DNA of 5,374 nucleotides, taken from NCBI GenBank assembly GCA_021851625.1, contig JAJZCX010000130.1, forward strand, positions 1 to 5,374, in the 5' to 3' direction. Position 1 is the stretch's first letter; each line of letters starts with the position of its first letter. This document shows, in pieces, positions 1-5,374 of the stretch. Below the pieces are notes generated by a model, which saw only the letters and a list, made by a program, of their open reading frames with translations, did no database searches and was not told the origin of the DNA. The translations under genes were made by a program, and so were the position numbers. Source of the stretch: Acidobacteriota bacterium. GTDB lineage: Bacteria > Acidobacteriota > Terriglobia > Terriglobales > Acidobacteriaceae.

Positions 1-142
1 CGTTCTCTTCTGAGGGGGAGAGCCAGCAGGTGACCGCGCAGCCTACCAGAATCGCCAAGCTGAGCAGGCCAACCGCAATCGAGAGGACTCTTCCCGTCAA
101 ATGTGCCCAAAGTAGGATCATAAGAGGTCGTACATAGTTCAT
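1..142 (-). CDS. Partial membrane-anchored or lipoprotein gene (N-terminus only)
   Basis: An open frame runs from ATG at 142-140 off the left edge, giving 47 residues with no stop. The start is well supported: an AGGT-containing Shine-Dalgarno (GGAGGT, reverse complement of 149-154) sits six bases upstream. The peptide begins MNYVRPLMILLWAHLTGR. A hydrophobic stretch follows (about residues 19-39) that contains L-V-G-C at 32-35, a good match to the lipobox, so Cys35 could be lipidated after signal peptidase II cleavage. The polar sequence LSPSEEN after the hydrophobic stretch suggests the mature part begins there. A plain single-pass membrane anchor is the alternative; Arg18 in front of the hydrophobic core and the long leader make either reading possible. 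The gene diverges from the polymerase at 361. No family can be named from so little sequence. Confidence 0.6.
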   Translation of the reverse strand, partial: MNYVRPLMILLWAHLTGRVLSIAVGLLSLAILVGCAVTCWLSPSEEN

Positions 143-148
143 GGCGGC

Positions 149-154
149 ACCTCC
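149..154 (-). promoter_or_regulatory. Strong ribosome binding site of the left-edge gene
   Basis: On the minus strand the sequence reads GGAGGT, then six bases, then ATG. This near-perfect anti-16S match at ideal spacing is the main reason to call the short left-edge frame a real gene start. Confidence 0.7.
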
Positions 155-199
155 AACCCAGCCATCCAAGAGCCAACCGTCCAGCCCTTGTCTGGGAAG

Positions 200-205
200 A
201 TTATG
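200..205 (-). promoter_or_regulatory. Possible -10 element for the left-edge gene
   Basis: The minus strand reads CATAAT at 205-200, five of six bases of the TATAAT consensus. Transcription would start near 193, leaving a leader of about 50 bases before the ATG at 142. No good -35 hexamer lies 16-18 bases further upstream (only TTTCTG or a neighbouring register), so this is a weak call. The region does overlap the dyad at 223-240. Confidence 0.25.
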
Positions 206-222
206 ACGCAAAAACCTCTCGG

Positions 223-240
223 CAGAAAAGAAAAATTCTG
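223..240. repeat. 18-base dyad CAGAA-N8-TTCTG
   Basis: Perfect inverted five-base arms (223-227 and 236-240) are separated by eight A-rich bases. The dyad lies in the divergent intergenic region, about where the -35 element of the left-edge gene would be. That is where a repressor or activator operator could sit. Arms this short in an A/T-rich stretch can arise by chance, and I cannot name a regulator for it. Confidence 0.35.
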
Positions 241-280
241 TAGCGGTAATGGGACAGATGAGGAAAAACTTATTTCAAAA

Positions 281-299
281 TGGCGAATACTTGGCGAAC
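281..299 (+). promoter_or_regulatory. Direct repeat TGGCGAA x2, possible SOS-type operator upstream of the polymerase
   Basis: TGGCGAA occurs at 281-287 and again at 292-298, eleven bases apart, about one helical turn. Within it, GAAT (285-288), seven bases, then GAAC (296-299) matches GAAC-N7-GAAC at seven of eight positions. GAAC-N7-GAAC is the other-strand reading of GTTC-N7-GTTC, the LexA site known in alphaproteobacteria. An overlapping segment, 295-308, partly resembles the Gram-positive CGAAC-N4-GTTCG site, but its right half is degraded. The site is about 60 bases before the polymerase ATG. SOS control of Y-family polymerases is common, which makes the position sensible. Whether this organism's LexA reads such a site is unknown. 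Confidence 0.25.
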
Positions 300-350
300 A
301 TGCTATCGTTTTCTTGACCTTGCCACGTCGAAGTAATCCTTGGCAGGGCT

Positions 351-354
351 GGGA
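351..354 (+). promoter_or_regulatory. Weak ribosome binding site supporting the polymerase start at 361
   Basis: GGGA at 351-354 lies six bases before ATG 361. The match is short, but it favours this ATG over the TTG at 340, whose upstream bases (including the in-frame TAA at 334-336) show no purine-rich element. Confidence 0.4.
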
Positions 355-360
355 AATTCC

Positions 361-1710
361 ATGGACGACGCGCCCCAATCCGCAGACCCCGCCTCTGTGG
401 CTGGCCCCAGCGATGACGCGAAGAGCCAGCGCACCCGTCCGCCGCGTGTGGCGTGGCTGTTTTTGGATCTGAACTCTTACTTCGCATCGGTCGAGCAGGA
501 GTTGGACCCGCGACTCCGCAATCGCCCGGTGGCCGTGGTGCCCTCGATGGTCGATACCACCTGCTGCATCGCCGCCAGCTATGAGGCCAAGGCCTTCGGC
601 GTGAAAACCGGCACGCAGGTGGGCGAGGCCAAGCGCATGTGCCCCGGCCTGGTGCTGCTCGAAGGCCGCCATGAGGTCTACGTGCAGTACCACCATCGCA
701 TCGTGCAGGCTGTGGAGAGTTGCATCCCCGTTCGCAGTGTGATGTCGATCGATGAGATGGCCTGCAACCTAATCGGGCGCGAACAATTCTTGCCTGCGGC
801 GATGCAGATTGCGCGGCGCGTGAAGCAGGCCATCCGTGAGCAGGTGGGCAGCACGCTGCGTTGCTCGGTGGGCTTGGCCCCGAATCGCTATCTGGCCAAG
901 ATTGCCGGGGACATGGAGAAGCCCGACGGTCTGACTGCACTGACACACGACCTGCTTCCACAGGCGTTGTTGCGGCTGGGGTTGCGCGACCTGGTGGGCG
1001 TGGGCAGCCGCATGGAGCAACGACTGCACGCGCGTGGCATCCGCGACATGGCCGCGCTGCTGGCCTGTTCTCCAGAGCAGTTGCGCACCGCCTGGGGCAG
1101 CGTGCAGGGCGAGCGGCTCTGGCACTGGCTGCGCGGTGCTGACTTCCACGATGCGGAGCGCGAGGATCCAAAGTCCATTGGTCACCAGCATGTGCTGCCG
1201 CCGGAGTTGCGCACTCTCGACGGAGCCTATGCCGTGGCGCACAAGTTGCTGCACAAAGCGGCCATGCGTCTGCGCGCGGCGCACATGTGGGCCGGGGAGA
1301 TTTCGCTTGCCCTGCGTTTTGCCGTGCCGGAACAGGCTGCGCGCCGCAAGCACCACTCCGGCATTCCGCAGCAAAGTTGGTCGCAGGCGCTGCGCTTGGT
1401 CGAGTGCCAAGACACGCAGACGTTGATCGAAGGCCTGCAAAAACTGTGGGCCGCGCGCCCCGCAGACCCGTTGCAACAAAAACCCTTCATGGTCAGCGTG
1501 ACTTTATCCGCGTTGGTGCCGGAGCAACTGCACTCGCTGAATTTGTTTGCGCAACAGGAGGGCGAAGAGAGTCGCACCGCCATCACGCGCACGCTGGACG
1601 GCATCAACGCGAAGTATGGCACGCACACGCTCTACTTTGGCGGCATGTTGCTGGCGCGCGCTGCGGCTCCGACGCGCATCGCCTTTGCCAGCATTCCCGA
1701 CTTGTTTTAG
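361..1710 (+). CDS. Y-family translesion DNA polymerase (DinB/UmuC superfamily, stand-alone)
   Basis: This protein of 449 residues should be an error-prone polymerase that copies damaged DNA. The core begins after an acidic, Ala/Ser-rich extension of about 28 residues. FLDLNSYFASVEQ (34-46) supplies the first metal carboxylate, Asp36. Phe41 aligns with the DinB steric gate, and Asn38 is UmuC-like. SYEAKAFGVKTG (73-84) is a fingers motif. SIDE (129-132) supplies Asp131 and Glu132. SVGLAPNRYLAKIAGDMEKPDG (about 169-190) is the palm signature. A helix-hairpin-helix lies near 211-234 (LVGVGSRMEQRLHARGI). The little finger follows, starting near SIGHQHVLPPELRT. SLNLF at 392-396 resembles a beta-clamp-binding peptide. 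All three carboxylates are kept, which argues against ImuB, and no umuD, imuA or dnaE2 lies beside it. I chose ATG 361, with GGGA six bases upstream; an in-frame TTG at 340 would add seven residues. Polymerase IV or V specificity cannot be told. Confidence 0.93.
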   Translation: MDDAPQSADPASVAGPSDDAKSQRTRPPRVAWLFLDLNSYFASVEQELDPRLRNRPVAVVPSMVDTTCCIAASYEAKAFGVKTGTQVGEAKRMCPGLVLLEGRHEVYVQYHHRIVQAVESCIPVRSVMSIDEMACNLIGREQFLPAAMQIARRVKQAIREQVGSTLRCSVGLAPNRYLAKIAGDMEKPDGLTALTHDLLPQALLRLGLRDLVGVGSRMEQRLHARGIRDMAALLACSPEQLRTAWGSVQGERLWHWLRGADFHDAEREDPKSIGHQHVLPPELRTLDGAYAVAHKLLHKAAMRLRAAHMWAGEISLALRFAVPEQAARRKHHSGIPQQSWSQALRLVECQDTQTLIEGLQKLWAARPADPLQQKPFMVSVTLSALVPEQLHSLNLFAQQEGEESRTAITRTLDGINAKYGTHTLYFGGMLLARAAAPTRIAFASIPDLF

Positions 1711-1754
1711 GCGCATTCAGTGCAGGGCTGCGCAAGATGCTGCCTGGCTGCGCG

Positions 1755-3596
1755 CTACGCCAGAGAATGGTAGAGCTGGTACCTTTCGTTCTGAATGTCG
1801 GGAAATGCCATCAGGGGTACTTTGCCAGCATCGCTGTTGGCCAGCCAGAGATGCGATCCGGCGGCGGACTGTCGGGCTTGCAGCATCTGCTCCCTGCTCA
1901 GGCTGGGTAGGGATTCTCCCAGGGCAAACAGCGCGAGCGGTCCCTGCGTCAGCGCCACAGTCTTCGGATGTTGCGCGTCGACGGCCTGCAATTGCAGCGG
2001 CATGGCAAATTCCATTTCGATGCGGTCGCCGTGCCGCCACTCCCGCGTGATGGCAAAAAATGCACCGGGCGATGGGTCCCCCGGAATGCGGGTTCCGTTG
2101 ACCATGACGTGTGTCGTATCGCCAGCCCAGGCCGGGATGCGGACGGCGACGGTGAAGCGAGCGGCGCGATCCAAGGCTAGTTCCAAGCTGGTTGTGGGCA
2201 CATAGGGGTAGCTGGTTCGCTGCGTCAGCGTGCAATGCGCCCCATTCTGCCGCCAGGTGACCTTGGATGGAACGTAGAGATTGACGTAGATGCCGTGCGC
2301 GCTGCGAAGATACGAACTGATGCCGTAGTCCGCGGTGATCTGCGGAAAGGTTCCAGAGCAGCAGGGCCATTTGTCTTGGTGATAGAATTTGCTGCCGTGC
2401 ATGTTGTAGTCCGAATAATAAAAACTACTGCCATCTTCCAAAAGGGGTTTGGCTCCAAGGATGGTGTTGTAGAGCACCCGCTCCATGCTGTCCCCATAGC
2501 GGCTGTCTCCGGTGACGCACAAAAGCGAACGGGCGATTTTGAAGTGGCCGTAAGCGCCGCAAGGCGTCTCAAAGCTGGCGTGCGTTGTGGTCAGGCTTTG
2601 GCCCAGCTTGCCGCTGTCTGGGGTGGAGAAGGTCTCATTGGGTCCCCAGCCTCCGGTGGCAAAGCTCTGCGTCGTCTCCACAAACTCGAAACCATTGCGG
2701 GCGGCGGACAAATGTTTCTGGCTCCCATCCACCTGGAAGCATTGAAACGCAGACGACAGCGCGTTGACGTGGCTGTAGGCGTGCAGGCCGTTCAGAATGT
2801 TGTGGCCCTCTGCGAGTGGGTCAAAGTAGTCCCGATTCTGCAAAAACCGCTGGGCCAGCAAGCGATAGCGAGCGCCCGCTCCACGTTGGTAGGCCAGATA
2901 AAAATTTTCGGGCAGGGTGTAGGGTTCATCCCAGGTGAAGGCAATGTTTGGGTGAGGCCGCGCCTGCATTTCGGCGCGCGTCAGCGCTCTGGGCGGCAGA
3001 AACGGCAACACCGCATCGGTCGCGTGGTTCAGTACAGCCAGCGCGCTTGTGTCCCCGGCAAATTGATGTGCGTCGATCAACCCGCAGTTGATCTTGTCAA
3101 AAGTGTAGGCGGGCAGGGGGTAGCCAGCGTAGAACTTCTCCGTTACGGTGGCTGCAAAACCGCGCACCAAGCGATGCACTTTGGCGCGGGTGGGCTGTGA
3201 TCCTGTGGCGGCGTAGGCGCGCGCCAGTCCGGAGAGATATTGTCCAAATGAATGTCCGGGAATATAGCCGGTCAAATTCTTGGGTGGATCAAAGCTGGGC
3301 GAAAAGCTGTACCAGCCGCCCATGTCCTCACCGGGAGCCGGCAGCCCGGCCTTTTGGCGGAAGGGTTTCAGCAGCCGGTCATCCTCCAAAGCCAGGAAGA
3401 ATGCATGATTGGTGCGGAATTGCTCCCGCATCGGGCCGTCCAGCAACTCGACGTCCGCATAAGAAAACGGCAGGAGCCGGGTAGCAGCCGTTTGTTCAGC
3501 GAAGGCAGAAAGCGCCGGACCAGAACCCGGCAAAAAGGCCGCTCCAGCAGCCGCTGTGCCTGTTTTCAAAAAATGCCTGCGCGATATTGCGTCCAT
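1755..3596 (-). CDS. Tat-exported GH127/DUF1680 glycosidase (putative beta-L-arabinofuranosidase)
   Basis: This protein of 613 residues belongs to the DUF1680 (GH127 and relatives) group, whose characterised members release beta-L-arabinofuranose from arabinose-bearing glycans. It opens with a twin-arginine signal, SRRHFLK at 5-11, then an Ala/Gly-rich stretch and a likely cleavage site after AFA (31-33). It should therefore be exported folded. The mature part begins with the family-typical PFSYADVELLDGP. Key residues, by comparison with the Bifidobacterium enzyme HypBA1, are Glu321 in GGWGPNE (acid/base), Glu343 and Cys346 in FETPCGAYG, and the pair Cys412-Cys413 in WPCCSGTFPQ, the nucleophile and zinc ligands. 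A C-terminal beta-rich region follows from about 440. ATG 3596 has AAAGGAAA upstream at good spacing. The exact substrate is uncertain, because DUF1680 spans several GH families and this one belongs to a variant subgroup (ETPC, CCSGT). Confidence 0.9.
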   Translation of the reverse strand: MDAISRRHFLKTGTAAAGAAFLPGSGPALSAFAEQTAATRLLPFSYADVELLDGPMREQFRTNHAFFLALEDDRLLKPFRQKAGLPAPGEDMGGWYSFSPSFDPPKNLTGYIPGHSFGQYLSGLARAYAATGSQPTRAKVHRLVRGFAATVTEKFYAGYPLPAYTFDKINCGLIDAHQFAGDTSALAVLNHATDAVLPFLPPRALTRAEMQARPHPNIAFTWDEPYTLPENFYLAYQRGAGARYRLLAQRFLQNRDYFDPLAEGHNILNGLHAYSHVNALSSAFQCFQVDGSQKHLSAARNGFEFVETTQSFATGGWGPNETFSTPDSGKLGQSLTTTHASFETPCGAYGHFKIARSLLCVTGDSRYGDSMERVLYNTILGAKPLLEDGSSFYYSDYNMHGSKFYHQDKWPCCSGTFPQITADYGISSYLRSAHGIYVNLYVPSKVTWRQNGAHCTLTQRTSYPYVPTTSLELALDRAARFTVAVRIPAWAGDTTHVMVNGTRIPGDPSPGAFFAITREWRHGDRIEMEFAMPLQLQAVDAQHPKTVALTQGPLALFALGESLPSLSREQMLQARQSAAGSHLWLANSDAGKVPLMAFPDIQNERYQLYHSLA

Positions 3597-3679
3597 AAAG
3601 ATTTCCTTTGGGATTCTGGTAAAAATGGGGCCGCGAGCTTCGCTCCGCTGGGCTTGAGGGTATCACGGCAAGCAAAACG

Positions 3680-5104
3680 TTATGCGGTGTTTGCCATGGG
3701 CGGAGCGGAGTAGCCAAAGTCCTGTTCGATGGCGGCGGCGATCGCCAGCACCATCTCATCTGCGTAGGGCTTGCCCGCGATCTGCACGCCGATGGGCAAT
3801 CCTTCCGGCGAGCGACCTACGGGCACAACCGCTGCGGGCAGCGCCAGTGTGTTGAACCACTGCGTGTAGCGCATCGCATCGAGATAGGCGACGTTTTGGC
3901 CTTCGACCGTCCATGCGCGCTCGCCGTGGCCGAAGGCGGGAACCGCACTGGCCGGGCAAAGCAGGATGGGGTGCGATTGCATCTCGACGAGGAACTGTCG
4001 GCGCAATAAATCGCACTCCGCCCAGACTGCCAGCAGATCCTGCGCACGGAGCGGAGTCTGGCTGCGCGCGATGGAGAGAAAGCCGAGCAGCGTGGGGCTG
4101 AGTTGATCCTCGCGGCCCGCGATGGTCTCGGCAAGAAACAACTCCCCGCACTGCACGAAGAATTTCCACCAGATTTGACGCGCCTGCTCCAACCCCTGCG
4201 GGCGGATGTGTTGCACGCGAAATCCCTGGCGGGTCAGTGCCTCTGCCGCAGCGCGCACGGCCAAGCGCGTCTCCGGCGTGACGGGCAGCAGACCGTCGTC
4301 CTCAAAAAAAGCGATGGGAATCTGCCGCAATTCTTCGCGCGTGTAGCGGCGCAAGGAAACCGGCGCGCCGAGGGGATCGGCTGCGTCCGCGCCCGCAAGC
4401 AGATCGAAGAGCAGAGCAACATCGCCGACCGTGCGCGCCATCGGCCCGATGGAGCCGAGCGAAGCGAAGGGGCCAACGCACGGTAGAATGTGTCCCCAAC
4501 TGGAAAGCCTCCCCGGCGTGGGCTTCAATGCGCAAATGCCGGTGCAGTGTGCGGGCTGGCGTACGGAGCCGCCGCTATCACTGCCGAGGCCAGCAGCGGA
4601 CAGCCCCGCGGCGATCGCCGCCGCTTCGCCACCGCTCGATCCGCCCGCAGTGCGTGCGATGTCCCATGGATTGGCTGTGCGTCCGTAGAGGCGATTGTCG
4701 GTTTCATAGGCCATCAAATATTCGGGACAATTGGTCGTCCCCAAGATCAAAGCGCCCGCGCGACGCAATTGTGCAACGGCAACGGCGTCTTCGCCGGGTG
4801 TCTGGCCGCGTTCGAGCAGGCTGCCATTTTCACAGCGCATACCCGCCACGGCGATGGAGGATTTCACGCTGATGGGCAGGCCCAGCAACGGCTGCTGCGC
4901 GACATCGCTTTGCAAGAAATCCCGCGCGGTTGCACGCACACGTTCTGCATCAAAATCAACGAAGGCGTTCAGCGTGGGATTCAGGCTCTCGATGCGTGCA
5001 ATGTGTTCTTCAGCCAGTTCCAGCGGAGAGATTTTTTTTGCGCGCAGTAGAGCCAACTGCTCCGCAGCAGAGAGCAGTGCGACGGAATTCGTACTTGCGT
5101 TCAC
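3680..5104 (-). CDS. Amidase-signature family hydrolase
   Basis: This enzyme of 474 residues hydrolyses a carboxylic amide or related acyl bond; the substrate cannot be told. The amidase-signature Ser-cisSer-Lys triad is complete. Lys81 lies in LPISVKSSIAVAG, cis-Ser156 in GGSSGGE, and the nucleophile Ser180 in GSDSGGSVRQPA. The 24-residue spacing between the two serines equals that in fatty acid amide hydrolase and malonamidase. TNCPEYLMAYETDN (124-137) and LKPTPGRLS (193-201) are further family blocks. There is no signal peptide, so it is probably cytoplasmic. It is unlikely to be GatA, since no gatB or gatC is adjacent and the active-site surroundings differ. The start is GTG at 5104-5102, whose bases overlap the upstream stop (GTGA), suggesting translational coupling; its own ribosome binding site (AAGG about ten bases upstream) is weak. 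An A8 run lies in codons 22-25. GH127 follows on the same strand after 83 bases. Confidence 0.92.
   Translation of the reverse strand: MNASTNSVALLSAAEQLALLRAKKISPLELAEEHIARIESLNPTLNAFVDFDAERVRATARDFLQSDVAQQPLLGLPISVKSSIAVAGMRCENGSLLERGQTPGEDAVAVAQLRRAGALILGTTNCPEYLMAYETDNRLYGRTANPWDIARTAGGSSGGEAAAIAAGLSAAGLGSDSGGSVRQPAHCTGICALKPTPGRLSSWGHILPCVGPFASLGSIGPMARTVGDVALLFDLLAGADAADPLGAPVSLRRYTREELRQIPIAFFEDDGLLPVTPETRLAVRAAAEALTRQGFRVQHIRPQGLEQARQIWWKFFVQCGELFLAETIAGREDQLSPTLLGFLSIARSQTPLRAQDLLAVWAECDLLRRQFLVEMQSHPILLCPASAVPAFGHGERAWTVEGQNVAYLDAMRYTQWFNTLALPAAVVPVGRSPEGLPIGVQIAGKPYADEMVLAIAAAIEQDFGYSAPPMANTA
5101..5104 (-). promoter_or_regulatory. GTGA stop/start overlap between the right-edge gene and the amidase
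   Basis: On the minus strand GTGA holds both the amidase GTG start and the TGA stop of the preceding frame. Four-base overlaps of this kind usually mark translational coupling by ribosome re-initiation, so the amidase level may depend on translation of the upstream gene. Confidence 0.6.
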
Positions 5105-5374
5105 GGCTGCGGTGCCTTTGTGTCTGCGTTGGGCGCGGGTGGATGTTGCACGCTCGGCTGATAGTCAAAGACATACGGGCGCGGATGCAGACCCGATTCA
5201 TAGCGGCTATTCCATTCGATCTGATAGCCGGTGCGCTCCGGTGCGGCGGGTACATCCTGCGCACGCGCATACGGGTAGTTGCGCATCGCGTGATACGGCA
5301 GATCGGTGACGGTGAAGGGGCTGGCCTCGTAGAAATCCATATCCTTCACGTAGCCGTTGGCGTAGAAGAAATAA
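5101..5374 (-). CDS. Unrecognised aromatic-rich protein, C-terminal part
   Basis: The frame enters from the right edge and ends with TGA at 5103-5101, giving 90 residues. The visible part begins YFFYANGYVKDMDFYEASP and is unusually rich in aromatics: eleven Tyr, five Phe and one Trp. It closes with a Pro/Ala-rich tail (HPPAPNADTKAPQP) that is likely disordered. A GTG at 5349 could serve as a start, but the coherent sequence upstream of it and the lack of a stop before the edge make a longer gene the better reading. The sequence before this GTG also shows no clear ribosome binding site. Its stop overlaps the amidase start by four bases, so the two genes are probably co-transcribed. I do not recognise the family. 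The richness in Tyr, Asn and Pro is typical of exported or extracellular proteins, but that is only a hint. Confidence 0.7.
   Translation of the reverse strand, partial: YFFYANGYVKDMDFYEASPFTVTDLPYHAMRNYPYARAQDVPAAPERTGYQIEWNSRYESGLHPRPYVFDYQPSVQHPPAPNADTKAPQP

Noticed and set aside
314..342. TTGACC at 314-319 as a -35 element for the polymerase
   Set aside because: No acceptable -10 hexamer lies 16-18 bases downstream. The nearest, TAATCC, is at 14 bases, and the start would fall almost on the ribosome binding site.
275..1171. Minus-strand open frame of 298 codons across the polymerase and its upstream region
   Set aside because: The product is Arg/Pro/Ala-rich low-complexity sequence with no domain. 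It is opposite the conserved polymerase core, so it is a shadow frame.
361..1710. Polymerase as the catalytically inactive ImuB of a mutasome
   Set aside because: Asp36, Asp131 and Glu132 are all present, and neither imuA nor dnaE2 lies next to it.
1711..1754. Possible bidirectional terminator in the convergent gap; GGCTGCGC occurs twice here
   Set aside because: The two copies are direct, not inverted. The best stem I can draw is four to five pairs (CAGG/CCTG) with no T-run on either strand.
2235..3200. Long plus-strand open frame of 321 codons antisense to the GH127 gene
   Set aside because: It lies wholly inside a gene with clear family motifs and a signal peptide, has no recognisable domain, and is the usual by-product of GC-rich codon use.
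3621..3645. Hairpin plus T5 on the minus strand between the amidase and GH127 genes
   Set aside because: The stem GAGC-GAA-GCTC has four pairs (six with a bulge), and the T-run begins several bases after it. It is too weak to call a terminator or attenuator.
3680..5104. Amidase as GatA of the tRNA-dependent amidotransferase
   Set aside because: No gatB or gatC is adjacent. Blocks such as TNCPEYLMAYETDN and GSDSGGSVRQPAHCTG fit general amidases better than GatA.

Overview
The window reads as an ordinary chromosomal segment from a moderately GC-rich, free-living bacterium. Three things suggest a soil Acidobacteriota: a Tat-exported GH127 (DUF1680) glycosidase, an amidase with the 'CPEYLMAYETDN' style, and a stand-alone Y-family polymerase of the 'FLDLNSYFASVEQ / SIDEMAC' type. 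This is a judgement from gene style, not a database result; some proteobacteria carry similar genes.

Layout, left to right. (1) At the left edge is the 5' end of a minus-strand gene encoding a short hydrophobic leader with a lipobox-like LVGC. It has a strong Shine-Dalgarno sequence and is only 142 bases long here, so it is easy to miss. (2) A 218-base divergent intergenic region (143-360) holds an 18-base dyad and a direct repeat that resembles an SOS operator. (3) A complete plus-strand Y-family translesion DNA polymerase follows (361-1710). (4) A 44-base convergent gap has no convincing terminator. (5) The minus-strand block, in transcription order from the right edge, is: the 3' end of an unrecognised aromatic-rich protein (5374-5101), an amidase-signature hydrolase whose GTG start overlaps the preceding stop by four bases (5104-3680), an 83-base gap, and a Tat-exported GH127-like beta-L-arabinofuranosidase (3596-1755).

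How the genes fit together. The right-hand three genes look like one transcription unit, and the first two are probably translationally coupled. The GH127 enzyme is predicted to be exported and to act on arabinofuranosyl-containing glycans. The amidase has no signal peptide and would act in the cytoplasm, so a shared pathway is possible but not shown. The polymerase is a separate unit. It keeps its catalytic carboxylates and a candidate beta-clamp-binding peptide, and no umuD, imuA or dnaE2 lies beside it.

I found no RNA gene, CRISPR array, insertion sequence or clear mobile element. Nothing here convinces me of an undescribed system. The points most worth a second look are the possible SOS-type operator upstream of the polymerase, the variant metal/nucleophile motifs of the GH127 protein, and the two edge genes.
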